Assembly (NCBI GenBank): GCA_944332645.1
Contig: CALVKK010000001.1
Coordinates: 45,344 to 109,343 of the forward strand
Reading direction: 5' to 3'
Source of the DNA: an uncultured Bacilli bacterium
Lineage (GTDB): Bacteria; Bacillota_I; Bacilli_A; RF39; UBA660
Length of the DNA stretch: 64,000 nucleotides
How positions within the stretch are numbered: position 1 is the first letter of the stretch; each line of letters begins with the position of its first letter. Below the pieces are notes generated by a model. It was not told where the DNA came from, did not search any database, and saw only the letters and a list, made by a program, of their open reading frames with translations. Positions 1-9,717 of this stretch are shown here, piece after piece. The position numbers and the translations under genes were made by a program.

Positions 1-297
1 TGGAGTTGACAGTTTAGAGGAATATAAAGAAAATAAAATAAAAATAGAAAAAGAACAACAATATTTAAAATCACAGCTAAATGAATTTTCGAATAATAAC
101 GAAAGTAATTTAGACGATCATAAAAAAGAAATAATTGAAAATGGAAAAAAAGTTTACGAAATTCTATTAAATGAAAACATCTCAATAAGAGAAAAAAATG
201 ACATACTACATCAACTAATTAATAAAATAGAATTTAACGAAAACACTTATGAATTAACGATTTTTTACAATTAGTCTCTTTTGAAGTATGGTGGACC
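1..297. repeat. 297-bp direct repeat, left copy (integrase 3' end plus att core)
   Basis: Bases 1-297 are identical to 36166-36462, read line by line. The match covers the last 90 codons of the serine integrase, its TAG stop and the att core, and breaks exactly after GGTGGACC. After that the left copy continues into lysin-side phage sequence and the right copy into cotJC. The offset between copies, 36,165 bp, gives the length of the phage unit. The repeat may extend left of the window. Confidence 0.97.
2..274 (+). CDS. Serine recombinase, 3' fragment (second copy, cut by window edge)
   Basis: Open frame from base 2 to a TAG stop at 272-274. It is identical to the C-terminal 90 residues of the complete integrase at 34922-36439: the coiled-coil tail behind the zinc ribbon. 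Only the part inside the window is seen, so whether a full second integrase gene lies to the left is unknown. Its presence directly upstream of an intact attP shows that the sequence left of the window is phage DNA and not the 5' part of cotJC. Confidence 0.9.
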   Translation, partial: GVDSLEEYKENKIKIEKEQQYLKSQLNEFSNNNESNLDDHKKEIIENGKKVYEILLNENISIREKNDILHQLINKIEFNENTYELTIFYN

Positions 298-313
298 TTA
301 TCTCAAAAGAGAC
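274..313. other. attP site of the serine-integrase phage
   Basis: An 11-bp perfect inverted repeat, GTCTCTTTTGA (274-284) and TCAAAAGAGAC (303-313), flanks an 18-bp centre. Large serine recombinases bind roughly symmetric att sites and cross over at a central dinucleotide. The symmetry centre here falls on GG at 293-294. Comparison with attR at the other end shows shared sequence up to base 297. The site lies between the integrase stop and the lysin stop, the normal attP position in a circular phage genome. Confidence 0.85.
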
Positions 314-347
314 AAATTATTTTTCCCGCACAAAAAAAGAACCAGCA

Positions 348-1157
348 CTAAGCTGGTATTTCTAATACTTGTCCTGTTATGATTACATCAGGATCCTTAA
401 TATTGTTTAACTTTACTAATTCATCTACTGTTGTGTTGTATTTTTTTGCTATTTTATATAATGTGTCGCCTTTTTTGACTTTGTAAGTTGTATAATCTTG
501 TTCAGCTGATATACATTCATTACATAATACCCAGGAAAAAATCTCTTTTAATAACAAATTCCCTTTGCTATCAATTTCTTGAATAGTATAGGTTTTATTT
601 TTAACGGAATCAGGTATTTTTAAGCCTTTATTGTTCCCTTGATAAACAGTAGCACTACTCTTTAAAATAACCTTATTTCCTACCTCAAAATCGATTTTAG
701 AAGGTATCTCAGTTTCTTCTTCTTCAAATTCAATAGGCAAATATATAAATCCTTGAAAATTTTTGTTATTTTTAGTGTCGTATCCTTTAGTCATATAAAA
801 ATTAGTTCCTTTGTAAGCACTATTCGAACATTCAAAACTATCTCCATTTATTTTTTCTACTATCGCCACATGACCTGCACCGTCACTGCTATTATGCGTT
901 TTACCTGTTCTATAGCAAGCAATGGCTCCCAATTTTGGTGTTTGCCCCTTTTCTAAATTCTTTGTACCATCGTACCAATTTTCTGCATTGCCATAGTATA
1001 AACCGTTAGGTATATACTCCAATAATTCTAATATACGACCATATGTATATGCAGTGCAATTCGGCATACCATATCCATTTTTGTAATATTCGTTTTTGTT
1101 GCTATAATAATTTTCATCGTTTTTGCTTGGTGCAGTTGTTCTTGGTATAAATTTCAT
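348..1157 (-). CDS. Phage endolysin, CHAP amidase/peptidase with LysM
   Basis: Peptidoglycan hydrolase that lyses the host at the end of the cycle. The N-terminal CHAP domain (about residues 20-145) shows the Cys in [10 protein letters not shown], the His in [10 protein letters not shown] and the polar residue in ECSNSAY expected of the papain-like site. A linker/SH3-like stretch follows (about 150-220), then one C-terminal LysM module (about 224-269, [19 protein letters not shown]) for wall binding. There is no signal peptide, so export depends on the holin just upstream. The start follows AAGGAGAGTGATTTT. It is the last gene before attP. Confidence 0.93.
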   Translation of the reverse strand: MKFIPRTTAPSKNDENYYSNKNEYYKNGYGMPNCTAYTYGRILELLEYIPNGLYYGNAENWYDGTKNLEKGQTPKLGAIACYRTGKTHNSSDGAGHVAIVEKINGDSFECSNSAYKGTNFYMTKGYDTKNNKNFQGFIYLPIEFEEEETEIPSKIDFEVGNKVILKSSATVYQGNNKGLKIPDSVKNKTYTIQEIDSKGNLLLKEIFSWVLCNECISAEQDYTTYKVKKGDTLYKIAKKYNTTVDELVKLNNIKDPDVIITGQVLEIPA

Positions 1158-1170
1158 AAAATCACTCTCC

Positions 1171-1356
1171 TTATTTATTTTTATTATAATTAACGCTAGA
1201 CACCCCGATAATTGTACCTAAAAATGTAATTACCGCTGTGCCAATAGTAATCACAGTGTCCGTAAAATTCCATTGTAATGTTGCCCCAATTACGCCAAAT
1301 AATGTCAACAATGCAGGTAAAACAGTTATTACAATCCATTTTAAAATATCGTACAT
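1171..1356 (-). CDS. Phage holin
   Basis: Small 61-residue protein with two hydrophobic segments (about 5-25 and 32-52) separated by a short polar turn, ending in a charged tail (NYNKNK). Size and layout fit small r1t/phiLC3-type holins that form the membrane lesion for the lysin. I place the start at the ATG at 1356 because AGGTGAGTAATAAA precedes it; a longer GTG-started reading of 68 residues lacks a ribosome site. It lies 13 bp upstream of the lysin in the same direction. Confidence 0.85.
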   Translation of the reverse strand: MYDILKWIVITVLPALLTLFGVIGATLQWNFTDTVITIGTAVITFLGTIIGVSSVNYNKNK

Positions 1357-1378
1357 TTTATTACTCACCTTTTTCACC

Positions 1379-1999
1379 TCATTTCATTAATTTTTCTAAT
1401 TGTTCTTCAACAAAAAATTTTAATTTTAACACTTCTTGCTTATTTTTTTCTGTGATGTTATATTTGTTTTTTAAGTATTGTACTGCCAAAAATCCGATTG
1501 GTTCGCCATTTTTATTGTTTAGAATAACATCGTAAAACGAGTTTATTTCCATTTCTTTTTTCAACTGATATGTCGATGGCATTTCATCTTTAATTTCTTC
1601 AAGATTCCTAACTTCAAGAAACCCATCGTTCATTAGTTTACTAACAAATCTTGACAAGCAACTCAAAGGTATTGATTGTAAATAATTTTGTTTGTGGCTA
1701 ACACCAGTTCGTATAACTTCGTAACTACAGCTAGTCTTCAATGCACTTCTTCCATTCGCATAATGACCACCATTATGAAAATCGTAAACTTGTACTCTAT
1801 CAGCATTTAAAAATTCTTTTAAATCTTCCATCTTTGAGATAATAGAATCATCAATATTAACTTGATTCTTTATTTTTTTTGGTAATGTATCTATTTCTTT
1901 TTTTGTGTTTTTATAAAGTTTTATAATAGCAACAATAATAGCACTAATTGCAAGGATTAAAAGTGAGAAATCATTTAAAAAATTTGCAATATTATTCAT
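1379..1999 (-). CDS. Membrane-anchored GAF-like phage protein
   Basis: 206 residues with an N-terminal transmembrane helix (about 8-26, LLILAISAIIVAIIKLY), a lysine-rich linker, and a C-terminal domain (about 55-200) that looks like a GAF fold (VQVYDFHNGG, then SFYDVILNNKNGEPIGFLAVQY). Proteins of this type often sit beside holins in phages of low-GC Gram-positives; the role is unknown. The start at 1999 follows GAGGTGAGTTA. It may help lysis control or sense a small ligand, but no ligand residues can be named. Confidence 0.6.
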   Translation of the reverse strand: MNNIANFLNDFSLLILAISAIIVAIIKLYKNTKKEIDTLPKKIKNQVNIDDSIISKMEDLKEFLNADRVQVYDFHNGGHYANGRSALKTSCSYEVIRTGVSHKQNYLQSIPLSCLSRFVSKLMNDGFLEVRNLEEIKDEMPSTYQLKKEMEINSFYDVILNNKNGEPIGFLAVQYLKNKYNITEKNKQEVLKLKFFVEEQLEKLMK

Positions 2000-2013
2000 T
2001 AACTCACCTCTAT

Positions 2014-3879
2014 CTATTTCCAATTTCCAATAGCCAGCCATTCTAGATGACGTTGGAAATTTGGTGCTGTCCCATCTGTTTTTACATTATAAATAAAACC
2101 TGATGAATTAGTTTGAATTTGTGGTGTCGTTAATGTTGTTAATTGTGCAGAACCACCATAACCAGCCCCACCAATATATCTAATTCCTGCTTGAATTCTA
2201 ATATCGAGTATATCGCTATTTGAAAACGCCGTTGGAAAATTTAAATCGGCATAGGTTTGATCTGCCGGTGCTACTACAGTACCAAATTGTAACAAAAAGC
2301 CTTTTTTATATTTTATATAATTTCCATTAGAATTTTTATTTTGTTCAATAATAAAATCATCTAATAATTCATCGTTTATATTTATATTCCCTTTAATTTT
2401 TATGTCTCCTAAAATTCTAACATAAGTTTCAGCAACTCTTATAATTGATTCACCTTTTTCAAGATTAAATGTTGTTATAACGCTCATCAATTTATCTGTC
2501 AAAATAAACTCAAAATCATATTGTTTTTGGTAATTAAATGAACTGCCTAAACTTCCGTTAAAGCTAAAATTGTTTTCATTTGTTGTTAAAGTAATTGTTT
2601 GATAATCTCCGTATTCTCCACCTTTTTCTTTATAGCGATATTTAAATTCTAATGTGTTTGAAGTAGCACCAAATGAAGAATTAAACCAAACACCAGTTAA
2701 ATCAGCGTTTATCGTATTAGATGTCGTTTCAGGTCGACTTAAAGTAAACTTACTGAAATTAGGCTTAATATACTCAATATATTTCCCTAGAGCATTTAAA
2801 TCATATTCTTCCTCGCCTACCCAATTACGACTATCTTTTGCCGACACAGTTACGATATTACTATCTATACCACTGTTGAACGTTGTTTCTTGAGCTGTCG
2901 AACTTGAATTGCCCCAAACCGTAGAATAACTTGAAATATCGGCTTGCTGTTGAGCCTGAGCAGTTATTGTTACTTTTGGTTTTGAAATATATTTAATTAT
3001 TTTGGAACCATCGCCAGTTAGTGCGATTGTAGTAGCATTAGTATCCACAACTGTTGCCGACACAATAGGTGGGGTCTCTTCTATGTTCAAAGTCAAATCA
3101 TAGGATTTTTGACCAATTTGTGTATTTCCAGAATATGTATACGCATATAAAATCCCTAAAACACTCGTAGACGTTTTATTTTTAGAAAGAATTGTTGTTA
3201 ATTTTTCTGTTGAAATTGTGTAACTTATATTTTTGTTGGCGGTTTTATTTGCGATTTCTTCTGTGGTTACTGTTCCATCGGTATTTACTGCATTATAAAT
3301 TAATGTTGTTGTAAAAGAATCATCGGTTTTGTTGATCGCTATATTAATTGGATCGTCAATGTACGTTTTTGAAATAACAACCGTATTTGCTCTTGCTATA
3401 GCTGGTAATTCTAAATCAATATCAACAACCCAATCTCTTCCTGAAGCACTATTGTGAAATGGTATTAAAGCATAAATTGGTATTGTTTTAGTACCATCGT
3501 CTTCATGTTTAATCGTAAAATCATAAACGTAAGCACCATCAACTAAGTAAGCACCATCAACTAAACTGCCACTACCACTACCACTTGCTCTTTTAAACGG
3601 ATAATTATCAGTTAAATAAAATTTATCATCAATAGTTGCTTGTCTAAAATCGTAAGAAGTTTTTGAAGTTTTTGTCGAATTGTCAGCTTTCACAGTTAAG
3701 GTCTGATTATTTAAATTATAAGTACTACCAGATAATTTTAAACCCCACGGTCTAATTCTTACCAAAGATGTATTGTTGATTTGATTTTGGCTGACAACCA
3801 TTACATCAATTCCTGATTCATGAGAAAATGTAGACGTTTCTGGTGTCCCAGTATACGAATACCATTCACCTATATTCAT
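2014..3879 (-). CDS. Phage tail/minor structural protein, DUF859 type
   Basis: 621 residues, rich in Thr, Ser and Asn, with beta-sandwich-like repeats and no membrane segment. The opening (GEWYSYTGTPETSTFSHE) and overall pattern fit DUF859 minor structural proteins of low-GC Gram-positive phages. The C-terminus (about 520-621, FPTAFSNSDILDIRIQAG..LEWLAIGNWK) looks like a fibre-tip or receptor-contact domain. A six-residue unit, LVDGAY, is directly duplicated near residues 106-117. It starts after AGGAGGTGAATT and lies between the fibre-like gene and the lysis genes. Confidence 0.7.
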   Translation of the reverse strand: MNIGEWYSYTGTPETSTFSHESGIDVMVVSQNQINNTSLVRIRPWGLKLSGSTYNLNNQTLTVKADNSTKTSKTSYDFRQATIDDKFYLTDNYPFKRASGSGSGSLVDGAYLVDGAYVYDFTIKHEDDGTKTIPIYALIPFHNSASGRDWVVDIDLELPAIARANTVVISKTYIDDPINIAINKTDDSFTTTLIYNAVNTDGTVTTEEIANKTANKNISYTISTEKLTTILSKNKTSTSVLGILYAYTYSGNTQIGQKSYDLTLNIEETPPIVSATVVDTNATTIALTGDGSKIIKYISKPKVTITAQAQQQADISSYSTVWGNSSSTAQETTFNSGIDSNIVTVSAKDSRNWVGEEEYDLNALGKYIEYIKPNFSKFTLSRPETTSNTINADLTGVWFNSSFGATSNTLEFKYRYKEKGGEYGDYQTITLTTNENNFSFNGSLGSSFNYQKQYDFEFILTDKLMSVITTFNLEKGESIIRVAETYVRILGDIKIKGNININDELLDDFIIEQNKNSNGNYIKYKKGFLLQFGTVVAPADQTYADLNFPTAFSNSDILDIRIQAGIRYIGGAGYGGSAQLTTLTTPQIQTNSSGFIYNVKTDGTAPNFQRHLEWLAIGNWK

Positions 3880-3889
3880 AATTCACCTC

Positions 3890-5122
3890 CTACAATAAAT
3901 CCTCTACTGTTTGAATGTTAGAAACCAAATGGTGTATATCTGTTACTGGTTCTCCATCTTCATCAGTAGCTTTTACAAATTTTAAATAAGCAATTTGAGC
4001 TGTATTTGTAACGATTAAATCGTCAAAACCACTACCTTTATCATTTAAGACTGATTTTAATGTCGTGTAATTATAAACTCTAATACCCTGGTTGTCCAAA
4101 GCTGAATTAATAGGATCATTGGCTGACTGTATCTTTAATTCATCAGTTGTAAATGTGTATTTCATTTCATTTATTGTACTGTTAGCCGTAGATAAATCAT
4201 TTTTTACTTGATTTAATTCATCATTTGTATTTGATAGGTTAGCATTTAAATTTGAAATGTCGTCTTGCTGACTAGCTATGTTGTTTTGGTTTTCAACAAC
4301 TGCGTTATTTAATTCACTAACGTTTTGGGATGTTTGTCCGACAGTTATACCAAGTTCAGATGTTGTTTGTTGAACTTCAGTATACTGTTGACCTAATACG
4401 CCAATTTGCTCCCCTTGTTCATTTACTAATTCTTGAGTTTGAGTTATTTTTGTTGTATGTTCGTCAACATCGCTTTTAATTTCTAATACACTACCGGATA
4501 ATACAGTCAAATCTTGTCCAACTTGAATTGCATATGTATCATCAGTATATTTTAAATTATTTATAAAATCATTTTCAGCAAATGTTTGCCCTGCTGGTTT
4601 GCTTATTTGACATATATAAATTTCATTATTTTTAATCCACATATCGCCATTGTCATAAGGTGGTGTTGGTTGTTCTAAAAACACTCGTCTTTTACTGTCA
4701 GCTGTATCTTTTGCTGAATTAGCTAATGCTAAAGCTTCAGTTAAATCTGAATCAGTTAATTTTAGCCAACTATATATACTATTTTCTAAAGAAAAACGAT
4801 AAGCATAACCAGTTTCCTTATCATAGTATAAATCGCCTAAATGGTTGTTTTTTTCTTCGTCAGTAGACCAACTACTAGCTGGTTCATTTTGCAATGTCGG
4901 AACTCCAGAATAAAACCAGGTTGTAATGTTTCCATCAACCTGGTCTTGAAGTTCTTGGATTGTTTCAGTAACTGAACTAACAAAATCCTTTAATTCATTA
5001 TTTACTTCCTTTATTTCTTGATTTTGCGAATTATAATCTTGCTTTAATTTTTCAATTCCAGCCAGATCATATTTTCTTTCCAAATCTTGAGCTGTTCTAA
5101 CACCGTTCATATCTTGTTTCAT
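3890..5122 (-). CDS. Phage tail fibre / baseplate-type protein with coiled coil
   Basis: 410 residues. The N-terminal 60 residues are helical (QEIKEVNNELKDFVSSVTE). A middle region (about 85-210) carries the GDLYYDKETGYAYRFS and NGDMWIKNNEIYIC motifs common in tail fibre or tail-associated proteins. A long low-complexity coiled coil follows (about 215-330) and then a short globular end. The start codon overlaps the stop of the 1526-residue upstream gene in a TAATG junction, suggesting coupled translation. Likely a trimeric virion appendage; exact position in the virion is inferred. Confidence 0.6.
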   Translation of the reverse strand: MKQDMNGVRTAQDLERKYDLAGIEKLKQDYNSQNQEIKEVNNELKDFVSSVTETIQELQDQVDGNITTWFYSGVPTLQNEPASSWSTDEEKNNHLGDLYYDKETGYAYRFSLENSIYSWLKLTDSDLTEALALANSAKDTADSKRRVFLEQPTPPYDNGDMWIKNNEIYICQISKPAGQTFAENDFINNLKYTDDTYAIQVGQDLTVLSGSVLEIKSDVDEHTTKITQTQELVNEQGEQIGVLGQQYTEVQQTTSELGITVGQTSQNVSELNNAVVENQNNIASQQDDISNLNANLSNTNDELNQVKNDLSTANSTINEMKYTFTTDELKIQSANDPINSALDNQGIRVYNYTTLKSVLNDKGSGFDDLIVTNTAQIAYLKFVKATDEDGEPVTDIHHLVSNIQTVEDLL

Positions 5123-8100
5123 TAGCTATACACCCTACCATTTCTAACTGTAAATCCTAATTGCTCTAGTATAGTCTTTTTTTCAGCAATAGTCATATTT
5201 TGTGAATTAATATATTCTATAATTTGGTTATCATAGTCTTTAAAAGAACTATAGTTCAATTTAATCAACATCGCTTTTTGTGGTATTGATAAATTCAAAC
5301 CATTAACATAATTAATAACAGCATATTTTCTTTGATTACTATCTTCATATTGCTCTTTTATATCCTTAATCGCATCGTTATAATTTTGATATTTTGAATA
5401 AGTCGTTATTTGAGCTATTGTTGAATATTTAGCTGGATTTTCATATGAATAATCAATTTCTTCTTTATTAATATAGTAATCACTAGGCGTTCCACCGTCG
5501 CTAATGTACATATTAATTTTATTGTACTCATCACTCATAGGAATATTTAAAACCTCTTCACGAGCTTTATTATAAGAAAAATTAACTATCTTATTGATAA
5601 TTTCAGCTTTATTTTCGTCACTCATAGCATTATAGATTTCATTGTCCAATAAATCTTTAACATTGTCCTCTATAATTTGACCCGATATACTTTGATATTC
5701 AGCTTTTTCACTAGCGGATAAAGTGATTTTATTTCCGTCTTGATTAATATAATAAGGTGCTACTCTAGGCATTATAGTTTTATCGCCAGTTTCTTTATAA
5801 AGTCTATAAATTTCACTCGCACTTTCACTTATATTTTCTGTACTAACATTAGCCGGGTTAAAGAATACATTGAATATATTATTATTTCCACCATATTTTT
5901 GTATATCCCTACCCAATGTGTCTACACTTGGAGATAAAGTTTGACTTAAAAAAGGAATTTTCGCTTTTACTTTGTTAATCGCGGTTTCCAATGGTTTATC
6001 GTATTCAAAGCTTGTCCTTTGCGTGCCATCAACCATATCAGTTATTTGTTTGAAAAATGTTGGAATTGCGCGAGAAGGTAATCCTAACACTTCTTCCCAT
6101 AATTTTTCAGGTACAGATCCTGTGTCGCTGAAAACATTATTTATACTTTCAAAAAACGACTGTTCTAAAACAACATTGAAGCCTTCGTCTAAAGATGATG
6201 TTATATTTTCTAATAAACTAGCTCCTTCTTTTTCTTTTTGAACCATGTTAGCAGTAATTGCTAATGGTGCAGCCAAAGGCTGAGCCCAATCATATGTGAA
6301 AGTTTTATCGCCTATTTTTATTGAATAAGAATTAACCCCTAAAGTATTTTTTAAAAAATTAGATACATCTTTATCGTCGTCACTTTCACCACTTGTAATA
6401 CCAGCTTTTGCCAAAGCATAACCCAATATATACAACATAGTTCCCGCTGTTGCTTTACCTAATGTCTGAACAAAATCGTGTTGTAATTGCGGAGTAAATT
6501 GTCCATTAGTTAAACTTCTTTTAAATCTTATTCCTTTATTTATGCTGTTTATTAAGCCAACTGGAGAATAATCAACAATAGCTTTAGTTAAATTAGCTGG
6601 CGTTTTAGCAAACGGTATTAAAATATCTCCTAATCCGTATTCTTTACCCATATTCATCATTCTTCTTATATTCATAACAAAGCGAGTGTAATTATTATTA
6701 TCTTGCCATGTTCTTTGTAATGCTTCAGAAGTGGCAATATCAATCATATCTTGTGTTACTTCAGTAGTATTGTTTAAAACCATTTGATTGTTTATTGAGT
6801 TAACAAAAGAAGCTTCATAAAATCCCCTATCTCCAGCATCCAACATAAAACTCAAAAAATTGTCTACTCTATTTAAAGCTTTACCTATCTTTGTATTATC
6901 ATTAAAGGACTTACCCTGACTGATCTCAAAACGATTACCTTCGATATTTCTTGTGTTAATGCCTTTTTTTAAATCATTGTAACTTTCAAATAATCCTTTC
7001 TTAAACCCTTTACCATAATTTTTCAATGATGTTGTTCCTGTAGTTCTAACGTTAGTTGATTTCGCTAATCTTTTATCTACTATACTACCAATCAAATCAC
7101 TAAATGAATTTACTGGAGCAATTAAAGCATTACCTACTACATTTCTAACTTGTGTTTTAGGATTGAATAACATAGATATACGCATCCAAGCTTTAATTCC
7201 GGCTCCTTTTTGAGGTGGTAACTTGTCTGTCATTACTTTTTGAATTTCAGCTAATTTTACTCTTTTATCATATCCGTCTTGCATTTGAGATACTTCTTGC
7301 ATTGTATCTAAAATAAACTGTGTTTCTTGTGGTGTTAATTCAAAATCGCTTTTATATTTATTTATCCAATTTTGACTCTTGTTCTTTACCATACGCTGAA
7401 ATGCTTCATCTAATTCTGACTGAGCATAATATACCATACCTTCTGGAGTTAAACGATTTAAAATATTAAATGCTTGAACGGTTTGACCAGCTTTGGTACC
7501 CATATCACGCAATTTTTTTGCAACTTGTACCATAGAATGATTTAATTCATTTTTTGTGTTTAAATCAGTTGTTTTAGAAATTTGATCTTGATATTGTTTT
7601 AACAAAATCCATCCTTCTGCCACATCAATACTATCTGCATTTTCAGATTCTTGTCTAAACCATCTTTCTACTTCACTTTTACCATTAGTGTTTAATCTTT
7701 CAAATGCTTGATTTAAGCTTTCTTCATTTGTGACTTCTCTATAATAACTAACATCCTCATCAGATAATATAGCATTTTTACTATCTTCATTTAACATATT
7801 AGTTTTATTTCTAATATTACTAGCAAACTTACTCTTACCATTACCAGTTGAAACGTTAGCATTTTGTAATATTGGTGTTGTATTTGCATCTTCTTTTGTT
7901 AAATTAGATATTTCAGCAGGATTTAATGTTTTTCTAGTTGGTAATTTAGTATTTTTCAATTCCATTTTTCTTATATCTTCTTGAGTTGGAACTTTTATAT
8001 CTCGTGTATTATTTGATTGATTTTGCATATTAATATTATTAGATGATTGCATAATTTGACTATTGTCTAAATTTGTGCTATCATTTACATATAAAGAACT

Positions 8101-9702
8101 CGTATCGCTGTCCGTTTCGGACGTTAGACTTTGGGGCATTAATGCATCAGAAGCAGTGGCAGAGTTCTTTTTTTGTGCTTTAATTTTCCACATAGTTTTA
8201 ACTTCCAAATTATGATTTTTGTTAGACACATAACTAACTAAATAATAATTATCTCCTATTCTTTTTTCAAAAACTATTGCCGAATTATTATTTTCTGTCG
8301 TGCCTGATAATCTTACATTATCATAATTTGTTACAATTTGCGGTATCAATTTAAAATCGTCGGATGTTATGGGAACTTGTCCACGATTATTCTCATATTC
8401 TAACTTTCCATGATTTTTATATGTATGTCGTACGGCATTAGTTGATAATGAAATATTATAATTTTCTAAATTAATTCCAAGAGTTTGTTTTATTTTGTTA
8501 GCAATTTTTTTCCCCAACTTACCAAAATATAACTTGGCATTACTCGGAACTTTAGATGCCGTATCTACAAAAGATGATATGTCGCTTTCATTTTGAACTA
8601 CTTTTACTTTACCATTCTTAAAATTTTCTATTTCATGTTGAGTATACGGAACAATATCGTTTTGACTATTATCTATTATTGGTAAATTAGCATTATTTTG
8701 ACTATTTTGTTCTTGTTGTACTAAATCATATACTGTTTTTGGGGTGTTTTGAGTAATATTTGTATTTGATGTATTCTTTACATTACTTATAGTATTTGGA
8801 GCATCTAAAATACCACCAACTGCAGATCCTACTATTCCGCTTTCTAATACTTCTTTCCAATAATCTGATGTCCTATATTGATTTAAAGCATCTTTACCTT
8901 TATATGTTGTTTGTAATATAGGATTTACTAAAGATGAAACAACTTCTTCTACACCTTCCCCTAAAGCATTTTTTAAATAGTTTTTTGCGATTTCTTTTCT
9001 AGTAGTCCCTCCTATTTGCTTTAATCCTGGAATTCCTCCACTTATTTTTTCTGTTAGCAGTTCAGTGCCTGCACTTCCTAAACCATATAACATAGATTTA
9101 CCTAAATTTCCAGATTCTCTATATGCTTCATTAGTGCCTCCAGAAAAAGCCTTTGTTCCAAGTAAAACATTCGAACCAATATGTTTAGCTTTTAATCCAC
9201 CACTCATGGAACTCCCAATAGCAATGGTTGGCAACATTTCACCAACTGCGGTCATAACTTTTCCACCTAAATTATTTTCTTTGATATAGCTATTTTTATC
9301 AACTTCTTTATTCCACAAGTTTTGGTTATCGTTTTTGTATGGATTTGTTTCTTCACCAGCGGCTTTATTAACAAGCATGTTAGTTAAGCTTACGTCCGAT
9401 GCTTCCATCAATCCTTTAGCTCCTTCGTCATCACCGAATATTTTTTTTATCCCAGCAGCAATTTGTAATGGAGTATCAACAAAAGTCGCTTCTAGGCCTT
9501 TCAAAGCCCCCTGACCTAAATATTGTACTCCTGCAGAAACAGTTTTTAATAACGACTTGTCTTCTTTTTCATTATTTAAATTATTTTGTTGATTAGGTTG
9601 ATTAATATAATTATTTAACCTATTTCTTATATTACTCGTACTGTTCACGGTAAGATTTGTGTTACCTGTATATTTACTTAAACGATCGCGAATATTGGAC
9701 AT
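5122..9702 (-). CDS. Giant polyvalent ejection-type protein with PBECR-like nuclease and LPD38-like domains
   Basis: 1526 residues, the longest phage protein. The N-terminal part (about 60-300) has Gly/Ala-rich amphipathic helices. About residues 370-500 resemble the phage Barnase-EndoU-ColicinE5/D-RelE-like (PBECR) nuclease fold: LSTNAVRHTYKNHG, then DDFKLIPQIV, and SAIVFEKR..YYLVSYVSNK. About residues 780-1010 resemble the large-polyvalent-protein LPD38 domain (MRISMLFNPKTQVRNVVGNAL). The rest is helical. Position after the connectors and a Gln-rich partner fits an internal virion protein injected with the DNA. Domain names are by motif memory. Confidence 0.6.
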   Translation of the reverse strand: MSNIRDRLSKYTGNTNLTVNSTSNIRNRLNNYINQPNQQNNLNNEKEDKSLLKTVSAGVQYLGQGALKGLEATFVDTPLQIAAGIKKIFGDDEGAKGLMEASDVSLTNMLVNKAAGEETNPYKNDNQNLWNKEVDKNSYIKENNLGGKVMTAVGEMLPTIAIGSSMSGGLKAKHIGSNVLLGTKAFSGGTNEAYRESGNLGKSMLYGLGSAGTELLTEKISGGIPGLKQIGGTTRKEIAKNYLKNALGEGVEEVVSSLVNPILQTTYKGKDALNQYRTSDYWKEVLESGIVGSAVGGILDAPNTISNVKNTSNTNITQNTPKTVYDLVQQEQNSQNNANLPIIDNSQNDIVPYTQHEIENFKNGKVKVVQNESDISSFVDTASKVPSNAKLYFGKLGKKIANKIKQTLGINLENYNISLSTNAVRHTYKNHGKLEYENNRGQVPITSDDFKLIPQIVTNYDNVRLSGTTENNNSAIVFEKRIGDNYYLVSYVSNKNHNLEVKTMWKIKAQKKNSATASDALMPQSLTSETDSDTSSLYVNDSTNLDNSQIMQSSNNINMQNQSNNTRDIKVPTQEDIRKMELKNTKLPTRKTLNPAEISNLTKEDANTTPILQNANVSTGNGKSKFASNIRNKTNMLNEDSKNAILSDEDVSYYREVTNEESLNQAFERLNTNGKSEVERWFRQESENADSIDVAEGWILLKQYQDQISKTTDLNTKNELNHSMVQVAKKLRDMGTKAGQTVQAFNILNRLTPEGMVYYAQSELDEAFQRMVKNKSQNWINKYKSDFELTPQETQFILDTMQEVSQMQDGYDKRVKLAEIQKVMTDKLPPQKGAGIKAWMRISMLFNPKTQVRNVVGNALIAPVNSFSDLIGSIVDKRLAKSTNVRTTGTTSLKNYGKGFKKGLFESYNDLKKGINTRNIEGNRFEISQGKSFNDNTKIGKALNRVDNFLSFMLDAGDRGFYEASFVNSINNQMVLNNTTEVTQDMIDIATSEALQRTWQDNNNYTRFVMNIRRMMNMGKEYGLGDILIPFAKTPANLTKAIVDYSPVGLINSINKGIRFKRSLTNGQFTPQLQHDFVQTLGKATAGTMLYILGYALAKAGITSGESDDDKDVSNFLKNTLGVNSYSIKIGDKTFTYDWAQPLAAPLAITANMVQKEKEGASLLENITSSLDEGFNVVLEQSFFESINNVFSDTGSVPEKLWEEVLGLPSRAIPTFFKQITDMVDGTQRTSFEYDKPLETAINKVKAKIPFLSQTLSPSVDTLGRDIQKYGGNNNIFNVFFNPANVSTENISESASEIYRLYKETGDKTIMPRVAPYYINQDGNKITLSASEKAEYQSISGQIIEDNVKDLLDNEIYNAMSDENKAEIINKIVNFSYNKAREEVLNIPMSDEYNKINMYISDGGTPSDYYINKEEIDYSYENPAKYSTIAQITTYSKYQNYNDAIKDIKEQYEDSNQRKYAVINYVNGLNLSIPQKAMLIKLNYSSFKDYDNQIIEYINSQNMTIAEKKTILEQLGFTVRNGRVYS

Positions 9703-9717
9703 AATTCACCTCTCTTT

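Noticed and set aside
753..956. Plus-strand open frame inside the lysin gene
   Set aside because: Antisense shadow of a clear CHAP-LysM gene, low-complexity hydrophobic translation and no ribosome site. The same applies to other antisense frames such as 1278-1535, 9065-9289, 40210-40596 and 51566-51850.
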